A program made the position numbers and the translations under genes. A stretch of 64,000 bases of DNA from Neelides folsomi (taxonomy: Eukaryota > Arthropoda > Collembola > Neelipleona > Neelidae). Location: positions 1-64,000 of the forward strand of contig JAQGBZ010000327.1 in the NCBI GenBank assembly GCA_034687125.1. Reading direction: 5' to 3'. This document shows positions 1 to 10,487 of the stretch, one piece after another (within the stretch, counting starts at the first letter, position 1; each line of letters starts with the position of its first letter). The notes under the pieces were generated by a model, which was not told the origin of the DNA, did no database searches, and worked only from the letters and a program-made list of their open reading frames with translations.

Positions 1-66
1 TTAATTCAAATGCAATTAATTTTGTTAATCTATTTAATAATTATATATTTAATTTATGAATAAGTT

Positions 67-838
67 TTAAATATAACCCATTTTGATCTTCCATTCCCTT
101 TTTTGAAGTTTTGTGAAGTAAGGGCGCATAGTAAATGAAGGAGGAGATGAAGATGTTCTCATTTTGTCGTAGTTCTTTATAACCTCCGATTAAACTTCAG
201 GGGTTGCAAATTTAATGCGGATCGGTCTTGAGATGTTTGAATTTTCAGCAGGAGCTTTTCCGATTCTTTCAAAAGTTATTTGATCTTTTTTGATATTTGG
301 ACTAAGAGAAGCAAGGAGTTTTTCGATGTTAGCCTTTTCTTTAATTCCATAGGGAATACCACAGTTTTTCTTGACCCGTCTTTCACTATGTTCATTTATG
401 ATGTTAATTATTTGCTGTTGATTTGGAGTTTTTTGATGAGATTCCGTAGGCGGTTGAGATTCAGTAAAGTCCATTTGCGAATCTTGAGCCGAAGAAGCAC
501 AAACTCTATTGGAGTTTTTTATAATTTCCAATTCTTCCTTTATCTCACTCAATTTACCTTCAATAGATTTGATTTGTGTTTGGGGCTCATTAATAGAAAC
601 CTAACCTAACTTTACAGAATCTGTAATCCTCTGATTTAAATTTGCTAACTGCAATAGATTGGGATTGATTTTATCAAAAGCCAACATACTTCCATTTGAG
701 ACAATATCTTTCATTTCGGCATTATTACGTTTTCATGGTTTCAAAAACCTCTTTGATTTTATTATCTACATACTCCGTTAATCTAGGAATAATAAGATCT
801 GTAACTTGTTTAAGTTTTTTACTATTAAGTAATGACAT
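67..838 (-). pseudogene. Broken non-LTR retrotransposon ORF1-like sequence
   Basis: Reading the minus strand from an ATG at 836-838 gives a lysine-rich, coiled-coil-like start (MSLLNSKKLKQ...). The frame is lost near 730-735 by a one-base shift. It continues in another frame with in-frame stops at 601-603 and 190-192 and ends at 67-69. The middle holds IKEELEIIKN, typical of a coiled coil. The C-terminal part holds NCGIPYGIKEKANIEKLL, RIGK and RPIRIKF, which match the pattern of the RRM-like domain of LINE ORF1 proteins (I/V-F-G-I-P ... RIGK ... RPIxxxF). After the 190 stop the reading resumes with VIKNYDKMR and a segment resembling the usual end of that domain. Homology continuing past the stops indicates decay rather than a short real gene. 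No reverse transcriptase part is in the window. The class is inferred from motif pattern only; a domesticated or unrelated coiled-coil protein remains possible. Confidence 0.5.
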
Positions 839-2176
839 AGTGAAAATTATTATTACTCAATTGCAATATTATTAAAACGGTATTTCACTTTTAGTAACAG
901 CCAGCCACATTATTAATTTCCAGGAAGTAATTTTATAAAAATAGTAATTTAACGGACATAATATGTACCCTTTTCAAGATTTAAGGATTTAAAAGTACCT
1001 TTTACATGATTAAGTATTTAAATTTTTACATTTTCTTAGAAAAAGTACAAAAAAGGTTTAGATATTCTTATTTATAGATGGTTTTAGACCTTTTAGGAAG
1101 AGAGAGAGAAATAAGATACACACTTCTTGGTGGCTGGACTGAGACTGATGTTTTAAAACGAATAAGGAAAAATAGATGCTATGAATATTAAGTTAGGTTA
1201 AAGGTTAATTTTAACTTTAGTCCTAATTATGTATACCATAAGAATATTGAATAATTGTCGTTATCTTATAAAGTTATTATAATTTTATGCATCATGGTAC
1301 AAATTATGGTATTCGTATATTTTTGTTTTCTTTTTGATAGTTTGCTAAACCCTTTGCTTAAATCAATTGTTATTAATTTTGTTTGATTTTATCTATAAGA
1401 TTGTTTTACAAAACATTAAAATATCAATTATGTGAATCGTGTGTTTGATGTTGAATTGAAGAAATAAAAAACAATTAAGAATCATTTTAAGACTTTTAAT
1501 ACACAAAGATAGACAATTCATTCATAGCATATTTAGCAACATTTTGAATAAAACATAAAGCTTACATTATCATTATGCAATTCAAAAGTATTTTGATAAA
1601 AGAAACTTCTAATGAAAACAAATTCTGCATATGTGTGAAAAGGTGATATCTGAATCCTGAACAAAGCAGTCTCAAAAACGGTAATTGTAAATTGCAATTT
1701 TTATGTCGAATCGTAATTAAATTATCTAATTCGTGATCACGAGGTGAAAGGGAATTTGTAATCGCAATCACTTAATTTTACAATTAATAATAAACATAGT
1801 AAATATTTAAGTTTAATTGTACGGACCTACAATTGACATTTACAGATAATTGTAATTTGTATATTTAATTTGTGCATAAAGCTTAAATGATAAAATTTAA
1901 AATAAACAATACATAATTTAAATAATTTAAAGCGCAATTAGGGATAATTCACAATTAAGTATGAGTATAACTGTAATGCTTTTAATTCTTAAATTTTAAA
2001 TTAATCAAATGGAAAATTTAATTTGGAATTTTGGAAAATAAAGTTTTAATTAATTAACTTAAAACTTTGGAAAAATATTACAATAATCAAGTAATGAATT
2101 TTAAACACTAATTATAAATTTTAAAGGCACAAATAATGAAATTATATTAGAAGTTTCTCACTTGTCATTCAATATG
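839..2176. other. Intergenic AT-rich spacer
   Basis: Very AT-rich sequence between the retroelement remnant and the 3' end of the PDAP1 gene. I see an AG run near 1100-1112 and scattered TTAGGTTA words, but no coding frame, RNA gene or clear element. Confidence 0.6.
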
Positions 2177-2182
2177 TTTATT
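2177..2182 (-). terminator. Poly(A) signal of the PDAP1 gene
   Basis: The minus strand reads AATAAA here, 31 bases after the PDAP1 stop codon. Its position and orientation fit a canonical polyadenylation signal giving a very short 3' UTR. Confidence 0.6.
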
Positions 2183-2213
2183 AACGGAGGCTCGGCATTT
2201 AAAATTGACGAGA

Positions 2214-3433
2214 TCAGGATTTCTTCCCAAGGGCCTTCCCAGTCGCTTCGACCTTCGCTGCCTTCAAAGCTTCCTTGGCCAATTTTTCATCTTCTCTTTT
2301 CTTGGCCGCTTCTTCTCTCTGCTTCCTCACCAGTGCAAGACGAGCGAGGTCAGCACGAGCTTCGTCCGTTTTCCCTTCAGCATGGAGCTTTTGATAATGA
2401 GCCCGAGCACGTTGCTTCTCAAGTTCCTCTCGTTCTCGTCGCGAAAGCTCCGGTTTCGTATCGCCCTTTTCACCACCAGCTGGGCGTGCAGGGCCGGCTG
2501 GGCCCGCAGCTTCTTCGCCTCCGTCCTTAGGAATTACCTTCGTGATTTTCTTGGCCTTCTTTTGAATACGATTCGGGTTTTCAATCTCAATTAGGCCCTC
2601 GACACCCTTGGCCTTTTTCTATAAAAATAATTTAAGACATTTAAAATTAACATTAAAAACCAAATAGAAAATTTAAAATCATTCAAAACCATTAACTAAA
2701 CCATTTGGCTCTTAAAGTTTAATTAAAATAAATTATTTTTATTTTAAGGAACTGTAGGCCCAGTTAAGCGGTTATTACGATGTCTTTACGATAATAACCA
2801 AACGCCTGTGCCGCTCAAACTCAAAGGCTCAAATAATATTCAAAATTCAAATACAGTGTATTTAATACACTTAAGCAGTTAATTAAAGTATTGATGAAAG
2901 GTAAATAAGAATTAAATAATTAAACATACATTCTCATCATCTTCACTCTCAGACCCAGATTCGGATTCATCGGATCCTGACCCATCTTTCTTTCCTCCAG
3001 AAGCTCCTTCCACATCGGGCGTATCGTCCTCCTCCTCTTCGGAAATTTCCTCCCCATCCGCATTCTTCTTTTTCTACAAAATGGCCAAATTGATCATGTG
3101 ATTCATGTGAGTTCTTTTAAAAATAAATAAAATGCATAATTGTAATAAATTGCTATTGCTTGATAGATAATTAATTTATAAATGCAATTAACTTACCCTC
3201 CATTTCTTTTCTAATTCCTTTTTCCTCTCGCGTTCAAGCTCATCGGGGCTTGTAAAGTGACGATTACGTCCTTTGTGATTTACGTATTTCCCTGTAAACA
3301 CAAACACAAAGGATTGAGCAAAACAGTCAAATTCAGCCAAATTGTTAATTAATTATCGTTAATTAATGAACTCGTTAATGATCTATTTTGAGTATTTAAT
3401 TTAATTAAATAAATAAGACTCACCTCGCGGCAT
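2214..3433 (-). CDS. PDAP1: PDAP1 / PP28 phosphoprotein orthologue, four exons
   Basis: Coding exons on the minus strand are 3424-3433, 3197-3291, 2930-3073 and 2214-2618; introns are 132, 123 and 311 bases, all GT..AG. The spliced product is 217 residues against 181 in human. It begins [21 protein letters not shown], close to the Gly/Lys-rich start of the family. Residues about 65-83 are an acidic serine stretch ([15 protein letters not shown]) suited to casein kinase 2. Residues 84-193 carry the PP28 domain: [14 protein letters not shown], then [15 protein letters not shown], then [16 protein letters not shown]. Residues about 114-137 form a Gly/Ala/Pro insert that the human protein lacks as I recall it. 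Known family: heat- and acid-stable phosphoprotein first described as PDGF-A associated, with cytosolic and RNA-related roles reported. The start is fixed by an ATG directly before a strong GTGAGT donor. It is divergently paired with BUD31. Confidence 0.95.
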
Positions 3434-4053
3434 CTTTTTGAGAATTAAAAGTTGAGTAGAAAAAGAGAAAATGGGAAATTATGGCTTATGCGAAGAAGCG
3501 TGGTGATTTCGTGATGGATCTTGGAGGAACTAAAATTCCCCAACCCAAATAATTACCAAATACGACTTTTGGTAATTGTGGCTTTTAATTGAACCTAAGG
3601 CTCTTTAAATATTAAAGTTTGAAGATTCAATTCGACCGATTTCAAGGTTTATTAAAATAAAAATTGGATGAAATTTTGACCGTCGGACGGTCAGGAATGG
3701 AATCTGATGGAAACAACCTGCGACCATGCATATGGGAACAACTTAACCATTTAGCTAAATCATGCCCCACTGCCGGGAAATATGAACCGATATGGCATTT
3801 TTCCTATACGCTAGATTCTGATAGGAAGAAAAAGGAAACTCAATTTAGAAAGCCTCTTTACCTAATTTAATTTATTTAACCAACATTGGATTGATTATCT
3901 GACTCAATAATTTGTAATTATTGTTATTGAAGACTTAAATTCGTTGATTGTATCAAATTATTATTTAATTAACTATAGTTTAATTTAAAAAAGAACAGTT
4001 GAAGAACTTATCACGACCTCGGTTGTTTTCCAATTGTCCGAATCTAAACCAAA
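3434..4053. promoter_or_regulatory. Divergent promoter interval between PDAP1 and BUD31
   Basis: The two start codons face away from each other across 620 bases, so both promoters and 5' UTRs must lie here. The middle is GC-richer than its flanks and includes a perfect 15-base palindrome at 3678-3692. No TATA box is clearly placed for either gene, as expected for housekeeping genes. An open frame at 3664-3870 lies inside this interval and is not thought to be coding. Confidence 0.7.
3678..3692. repeat. Perfect palindrome in the divergent promoter
   Basis: GACCGTC, one central G, then GACGGTC: two 7-base arms in perfect inverted symmetry. It sits about 245 bases from the PDAP1 start and 360 from the BUD31 start. 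It could be a dimeric factor site; chance cannot be excluded. Confidence 0.4.
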
Positions 4054-4937
4054 ATGCCTAAAGTTCGACGAGGACGGAAAACTCCACCCGATGGTTGGGA
4101 ACTTATTGAACCAACACTTGAAGAACTAGAGCAAAAGATGAGAGAAGGTAAATAACTTGAACCATTAAATTATAATAACTTGAACAATTAACAAATTATT
4201 ATAACTCAACTTATCAAGAGCTTGATTTAATTGAGGGATTTTAATTAATGTTTTAGCCGAAGCTGAACCTCATGAAGGCAAAAGAAAAGTTGAGTCGCTT
4301 TGGCCCATTTTCAAAATTCATCATCAAAAAGCCCGATATGTCTTCGATCTTTTTTACAGAAGAAAGGCCATTAGTAGAGGTAAGTCATTTTTAACTCCTA
4401 AAACCCAATTAAACAAAATGCTTAATAAATTAAATTTTTATTAATATTTTATACTTAATGTTAATTACAATTAAGATAGCTTTTAACTATTTTTACAGAG
4501 CTATACGAATACTGCCTGAAAGAAAATATTGCTGACGGAAATCTTATTGCAAAATGGAAGAAGCAAGGTAAAATTCATTTTTACTCACAATCACATTTAA
4601 TTTACTATTATTGTCTATAAGCCAGATTCTTATGATAGAATTGTTTAAATCTTATTTTAGTTCTTAAAATCTTATTTCTTTTAATGGAATTAGGTTATGA
4701 AAACTTATGCTGTCTGCGATGTATTCAAACAAGAGATACAAATTTCGGTACGAACTGCATATGTCGTGTTCCAAAGAGTAAACTTGAAGAGGTAAAGTAC
4801 CAAAATTATTTATTCATTTTTAATTATATTAGCCACACCATATTTAATTTTGGCATTAATAACACCTAATTTTAATTATTTTATAGGGAAAGGTCGTCGA
4901 ATGTATCCATTGCGGTTGCAGAGGATGTTCAGGTTAA
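4054..4937 (+). CDS. BUD31: BUD31 spliceosome protein orthologue, five exons
   Basis: Coding exons are 4054-4147, 4257-4379, 4499-4567, 4694-4791 and 4887-4937, with GT..AG introns of 95-126 bases. The product is 144 residues, the same length as human BUD31, and nearly identical to it along its whole length: [50 protein letters not shown] and [20 protein letters not shown] are all family signatures. Cysteines at 101, 102, 105, 117, 119, 134, 137, 139 and 142 form the conserved C-terminal zinc-binding cluster. Known role: a nuclear core component of the activated spliceosome (G10 family), supporting pre-mRNA splicing. All splice phases join cleanly and no residue of the cluster is missing, so the gene looks functional. 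It is transcribed divergently from PDAP1. Confidence 0.98.
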
Positions 4938-5073
4938 TTCTAATGCTCTTTTATATTGTAAGATCTTTTGATATTCAGACCTACTTGTAATAATGGAAAT
5001 CTAGATAAATGTAAGACCATGTTATTTGTTAAAGACTTTTAAATATTTCATCTTTACAATCCTGTGTTTTATT

Positions 5074-5079
5074 AATAAA
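5074..5079 (+). terminator. Likely poly(A) signal of BUD31
   Basis: AATAAA 137 bases after the BUD31 stop codon; a second AATAAA lies near 5122. In DNA this AT-rich the hexamer is common, so which one is used is uncertain. Confidence 0.4.
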
Positions 5080-8000
5080 TTAGTGTATTTCTTTTTTAAC
5101 TATAAAGTTTTGATAAATAACAATAAATCGTAGAATATTACTTTACACATTTCTTATTTTTAACCAATTATGCTTACATATAACATAATATGATATACGG
5201 TATAAATAAATACAATAAAAGAAATTGATATTTTAATGAATTCATTTTAATTCCTTTTTTATTTCAATCACATTTCACATGTTCTTTAATTCCTCCAATT
5301 CTTCAATTGCAATTTTTCAATAACATTCGAACAAATTATTTAATGTAAATTCATTTTAGTGTAATATTTTCTAATTTATTTAATTAAATATTGCTTGCAT
5401 TTTACATTGTGAGTTGAGCCCTAAGATATGCACATATTAATTCAAAATTTCATATTGGATATAACATAGCTTATATTCCTTCTCTGTTCGTGTCTCGTAA
5501 TGACTCCGCTTCCCTTCTGCTCCTCAATTAATAAAAAAACTAGTAAAAAATTAACCGGCCCGACGGTCACATATTTCCCACAAGGGTGAGAAAGTATGCT
5601 GAAAAATATTTGTCGACTTCCGGTGGTTCCATGAGTTCGTTCATTCCACCTTGAGAGGGTCACTCCGCTGCCTTGGCTCTACTTATTAAACTTAAAAAAC
5701 TTACGACCATTAAAATATTTTACGATGGTTCATGTTCAGGTTCACATTACAATTCCACCACATGGAGACTTCTTCCTGCAATGCAATTTATACATTAGCA
5801 ACATGTACACCTGTACATATATTAATATTATATTTAATGAATATTTTTTAATTATAAGCTTCGTTTCTCCCTTCGCACTCTCACAGTAATCCGACCGACA
5901 TTGTAAAAAGTCCAGTTGCTTTTTCCTTGGTGAAATTGTTCCATGAATCTTCATTAGCTTGGCGAATTAAACATTCCATTTTACATTTACATTGAAATTT
6001 ACGTGTCGACTCATCAACCCCTTTCGAGACGGATCCATTGAAGAATTACACGAACCATAAGCCCAAACTACACTGAACTTGACATTTATAAATTGGAATT
6101 CTAAACTAATGATCCAATAAACAGCTATAGGCTAAATAAACGCAACCGTGCATTCTTTTCTCCCTTCGGACACATGTAATTTTTTAATAATATGCGATGG
6201 GATCGGCCTGGGAAATTGTATTTAACTATTCTACACTGAATACATTCGGGTCTGATTGTTCCCCTCATGATGATAAATGAAGCTGAAGAGGAAATAATAA
6301 CCTAGACTCCATTTTGCATCTTTTATCAAATTAGCTAAAGTTTTTTTTAAATTGCTAATTTACAGGTGAGTTCTCAGGAAGAATGCAATTGGGACAATCA
6401 GTTAAGAAATGAAATATTCTTTTGGCTTGAATATTCTGAATATACCATACATATATTCTGTATTTACGGGAAGATTGAAAATTTGAAATTATTTGTGGTA
6501 TATATATATTAGAGTATGTATTTACATATAATGGACCCAAGGACCTGTTAAAAATTTGATATTTATTTAATTGTTTAATAGTAAAAATAATATTTATTAA
6601 GAATGGCGAAAGAGACAAATTATAATTTTGCAATTTGCGCATAATTCAATTTGTCAATTTGCCGACTTTATTGTGTAGCTTTGAAGATTTAACCTTAAAG
6701 TTTGGTGTCAACGCTGATTAAGAAACAATTCAATTTATTCAATAGCTTTTCAATTGAAGTTTACTTGCAATCAAATGCAACAACTCACAGATTGAAGCGA
6801 CAGTCACTAATGTCTTTAAATTATCCAAATTGTACATTGTTTGACCGTTGAGAAAAAGCCTTGAGGTTTGTGTCCATTCCCTTAATCAATTCTAATTTCA
6901 TAAAATTATCATTCAACAGGGATGGGATAAGAAAAATTACTTGATTACATAATCCCACAATAAATAATCATTTTCTTTACATTAAACGTAAAGAAAATGA
7001 TTTCCACCAACGAACCAACATTTGTTCTGTTGTTGCTGTGCAGGCTGATAATGATTTAATATAATCACATAATACGCTAAAGATTAACATTTGAGAAAAT
7101 TAATCAACAAGGTTAAATTTACCTTTCTCATTGTAATTGCGATTGCCAAAAGTTGGTTTATTATAATGCGTATAATAAATCATTTATTATTCTTACATTC
7201 ATATATCCCTAATAATGCCATTGTCCAATTAACAATTGAATTTCTGCGGTGTTTGTCCATTGATATCATTCATAATTCATAGGAGCTTCTTTGAAGGTTC
7301 AATTGTTTCACACATTGCATTTGTGGATTCAAAAAACCAGTGACTTATTTGAGACAAGGACTTTAAAAATCTTTAACATACTTTAACTTTAACATAACTA
7401 CCTATATGACTAACCATAAGCTTGTAAGATTCTTCATTCATACAAATTATACTTATACAAAAATTTATATAACTTACCTTAACATAATTATTTTTATACA
7501 GTAACAACAAGCATTGTTAGAAATTTTACATTATTAGAAATATCATATATATAATGTCAGTAATGTATATACATAATATTTATGTACCATATTTTGGTAT
7601 ATAGGAAATTCTTATAGATTTTTTATGAGTTCATGAGTGTTTGAATTGCGACAGGCTGATTGAAAATTATTGAAGATGTATATGAAATTAGTGGATTGCG
7701 TGTTCAACGCCACGTTAAAGAAATTATGAAGCCTTCACTCGTTGAATCATCAAACGCACTTGGATTCCTTATTAGTAGTTAGTCCCTTGGGGTCTTCGAG
7801 GCAAGGTTCAGAGTTCCGTGTTGCTCTCCATTTGTAAACAGAGAGAAAAAATGAAAGAATTGAGAGGCTTCTTCTTTTCCCATCCAAACCATTCATCTAC
7901 CCAATTCGATTTTAAGACATTCGCCCATCAATTCACGAAAGGTTCAAAAAGACATGAAATTCAAAAGGACATGAAAGACAGAAGCAACCGCATTTTTGAA

Positions 8001-8707
8001 CATTTTACATCCATAATCTGAAAATGATTAGATAATGGCCCTTAACTATACATTTACTCCATTTACAAGGAACCTTTCAGGATCGAGAGCTTGAACATAT
8101 GGTAAGATCAATAGCGTGAAGATCTCAATTTGAGCTTTAACATTAAAACCATATATTGATATATGTACTGATACCTATTATTATGCAGATAGTATAAGTA
8201 GTATGTACCATACAGAATGTTCATATAAAAGTAAGAATATCATTTATGATCTATTTTTCAAAAAAGTCTTTTATGGCTCAAGATGTATTTTTTTAAAAAA
8301 CTGAGCTCATCTCCCCCTTTTGACATATCAAACCTCAATTTCCTTTTTCACATCCTAACCAATTTATCATTCCCAAATACAGAAAACTTCTTGACCGATT
8401 CGAACATTCGACCGCCTTAAGTCAAGGGAAAAAAGTTAATTGAGGACGATGAGCGGTAATGACCATAAGAACCCCAAAGAGAGACGCGACCTTGAAACTT
8501 TTGCTCTTTAGGCAATTTCTTCTCCATTATCATTTGCAACTTCCGAATCCAAGACATTCATCATTCACAGTGTGTAACGAACCATGCCAAACATTCCTTT
8601 TTCACCATCCTTTTTCTAAAAATTATACGATTACATATACTGTACATATTAGATATATCTAGACATATTGAATATATCTAGTACATATTAAATATAACTC
8701 GTATGTA

Positions 8708-8812
8708 ATGGGGAAAAAGGCAGAACTGAAGTTGTCAAAGGAAATGTTTCAAAAATGTAAGGCAAATGTAGGCTGCAGATGGGCCAGTGATGTATCGACC
8801 AATTTAAGGTAA
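8708..8812 (+). other. Weak exon-like open frame, 34 codons
   Basis: ATG followed by MGKKAELKLSKEMFQKCKAN and then GCRWASDVSTNLR, ending at TAA. An alternative reading is a first coding exon ending at 8808 before the donor GTAATT. Composition is protein-like (lysine, glutamate, cysteine). No family is recognised and no partner exon was found, so it may be chance. Confidence 0.12.
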
Positions 8813-9318
8813 TTATATTACGGATATCAAATTTCTCATCCTTTGGAGTTGTACAAGGTGCGGAAAGGATCATTAACTTTCTTAATTATTCATGCTGTAA
8901 TGATATGAATTGTGATTGAGCGGCAGGTTGTGTTTTGAGACCTCTGATGAACACGACGTGTCATAATTTAAAAGTATAATGTTTTATATGACTAGTTTTA
9001 TACCTTATACATTTATATAAGTCTTGTCTCACAAACTCGCAATTAATTGAAAATTCATTAATTCCATGTATATAATATTACCTTTGTATATTACCTGTAT
9101 ATTACCTGTATAATTGTTGGTGTAGGAATATGTGTAGTTCCGAGGTGTATTTGATAGTGGTATATATCCTTTTGATTCACGTTGTTTTATATTAATGTTG
9201 TATGGAAGAGTTTGAGCCACGAGTCAAATTGTGTATTACTTGACTTGAGCCTTCTGACCTGGTTCTTGAGAATTATTCTCCACAGACATTGAGTTCTTCC
9301 ATTTCACATTTACCTCAA

Positions 9319-9415
9319 TTACTCTGCAAGATCTTTGGCTCCCATTTGCCTCTCAGCAAACTCGACCCGTTCCTTCCTCTCTATCCTCTTAACCTTGTCG
9401 TGGTTGAGGTGGAAG
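9319..9415 (-). other. Weak exon-like open frame, minus strand
   Basis: After a possible acceptor (minus strand TTAAG, exon from 9415) the frame reads FHLNHDKVKRIERKERVEF, then AERQMGAKDLAE and a stop. The charged, helix-like composition resembles a C-terminal exon. There is no ATG, no family match, and the acceptor has a poor pyrimidine tract. Confidence 0.12.
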
Positions 9416-9573
9416 CTTAATTTATTTCATCTTACATCCTCCTATACGATCTTCTATGTAATACTGTATTACAGGTACTTTATCTATATTCTTTTTCTAT
9501 ATGGTATTATGGTATATTATATATCTGTATTAGATACCTCCGACTTTGTCTTTTTGACTTTTCTGATCTTTGA

Positions 9574-9828
9574 AGATTAATATGTAGATCTCCCAAACGG
9601 CCGCCTCCCCTGAGTAATAAATGGGATGAAGTTGGGCAAGGAAGAAAATCCTTCGGTCAGCTCCACCAAATCTTAATAATGGAGAAGTTAAGCAATGGAG
9701 GAGATCTACACATTTACATTTTCCCACAGCAGCAGCGTGGAGAGTTCATGCCTTCCAATCCCTCCATAAATTACATCACACAAACTTTATTCTATTTACT
9801 TCATTTTATAAGATTAAATTCTACGTGA
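9574..9828 (+). other. Open frame of 84 codons in a GC-richer island
   Basis: The frame is open from just after a TGA at 9571-9573 to the TGA at 9826-9828. It includes SPKRPPPLSNKWDEVGQG and, from an ATG at 9679, MEKLSNGGDLHIYIFPQQQ. The opposite strand is also open for 65 codons, which argues that the openness comes from base composition. No family is recognised. Confidence 0.12.
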
Positions 9829-10344
9829 GTCCGCCGAATTAATTTACTTTCATTTAAGGAAAAACATTATTCATATTAAGATTGAGATAGCCGTAATTGA
9901 TTATCTTAATTTACAATTTTTATGGCCTTTAATAACATGTAGGAAAGTTTCCCCTTGACCCTACTTAACCAACCAAGTTAAACCTCAATGTTTAATAAAA
10001 TTCAAATAATGAATTTGCTTCTATGTTCGCTTTTATGATTTTTATCATTACCGTAAATACTTCTACTTTGCTACCTTTACCCAATTTAATGAAATTAAAA
10101 TATTTAAATGGGAATATGGAGTGAGAATACAAGAGTAATGATAATTAAATTGACTATCTTACATGAGTCTCTTGCAAAAATTGTTAAAATATTTCATAAA
10201 TATTCCTAATAAATTCAATATTCAGACAACATTCAGTTAAAATAAACCAAAATATTTCATCCAATATATCGAATAAGAAATCCAATCCAAATATAAAATC
10301 TAATATGTACAAATAAATACAAATATATATCTGTAGGTAATGTG

Positions 10345-10424
10345 CACAGGGTGGGCCACAAGTATCTTTCTTTTTTAAATAAACAATCGTATAAAAAAGA
10401 AAGATACTTATGGCCCACCCTGTA
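10345..10424. mobile_element. Minimal mariner-type inverted-repeat element (MITE)
   Basis: Two inverted arms, 10347-10376 and 10393-10422, differ at one position and are separated by only 16 bases. The end sequence CAGGGTGGGCCACAAGTATC is of the type found at Tc1/mariner termini. The right end is followed by TA, the usual mariner target; the left flank is CA, one base from TA. At 76 bases it cannot code for transposase and would form a near-perfect hairpin. The assignment rests on the terminal motif and the TA flank. Confidence 0.7.
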
Positions 10425-10473
10425 TTATACAGGTAAGAGTTATCTTACTAGTTATGTACATGTTAGGTGTGTA

Positions 10474-10487
10474 TAGGTTAGGTTAGG
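10474..10487 (+). repeat. Short TTAGG run
   Basis: TAGGTTAGGTTAGG, nearly three copies of TTAGG, the ancestral arthropod telomere unit. It is far too short to be a telomere; it may be an interstitial trace or chance. Confidence 0.5.

Larger units (their letters stand above)
5130..10340. other. Gene-poor spacer with alternating GC-richer islands and TATAC blocks
   Basis: GC-richer islands (about 5440-5660, 5980-6070, 7720-7990, 8440-8600, 8690-8880, 9230-9420, 9590-9770) are separated by AT-rich and low-complexity stretches such as 7540-7610, 8140-8250, 8620-8700 and 9060-9190. No open frame here matches a family I know. The best exon-like frames are listed separately at 8708, 9319 and 9574. 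Most of the DNA shows nothing assignable. Confidence 0.55.

Noticed and set aside
2162-2594. Two plus-strand frames of 122 and 129 codons
   Set aside because: They are antisense to the last PDAP1 exon, which is clearly the coding strand.
3664-3870. Plus-strand frame of 68 codons in the divergent promoter
   Set aside because: No family resemblance; it lies where the promoters and 5' UTRs of two known genes must be.
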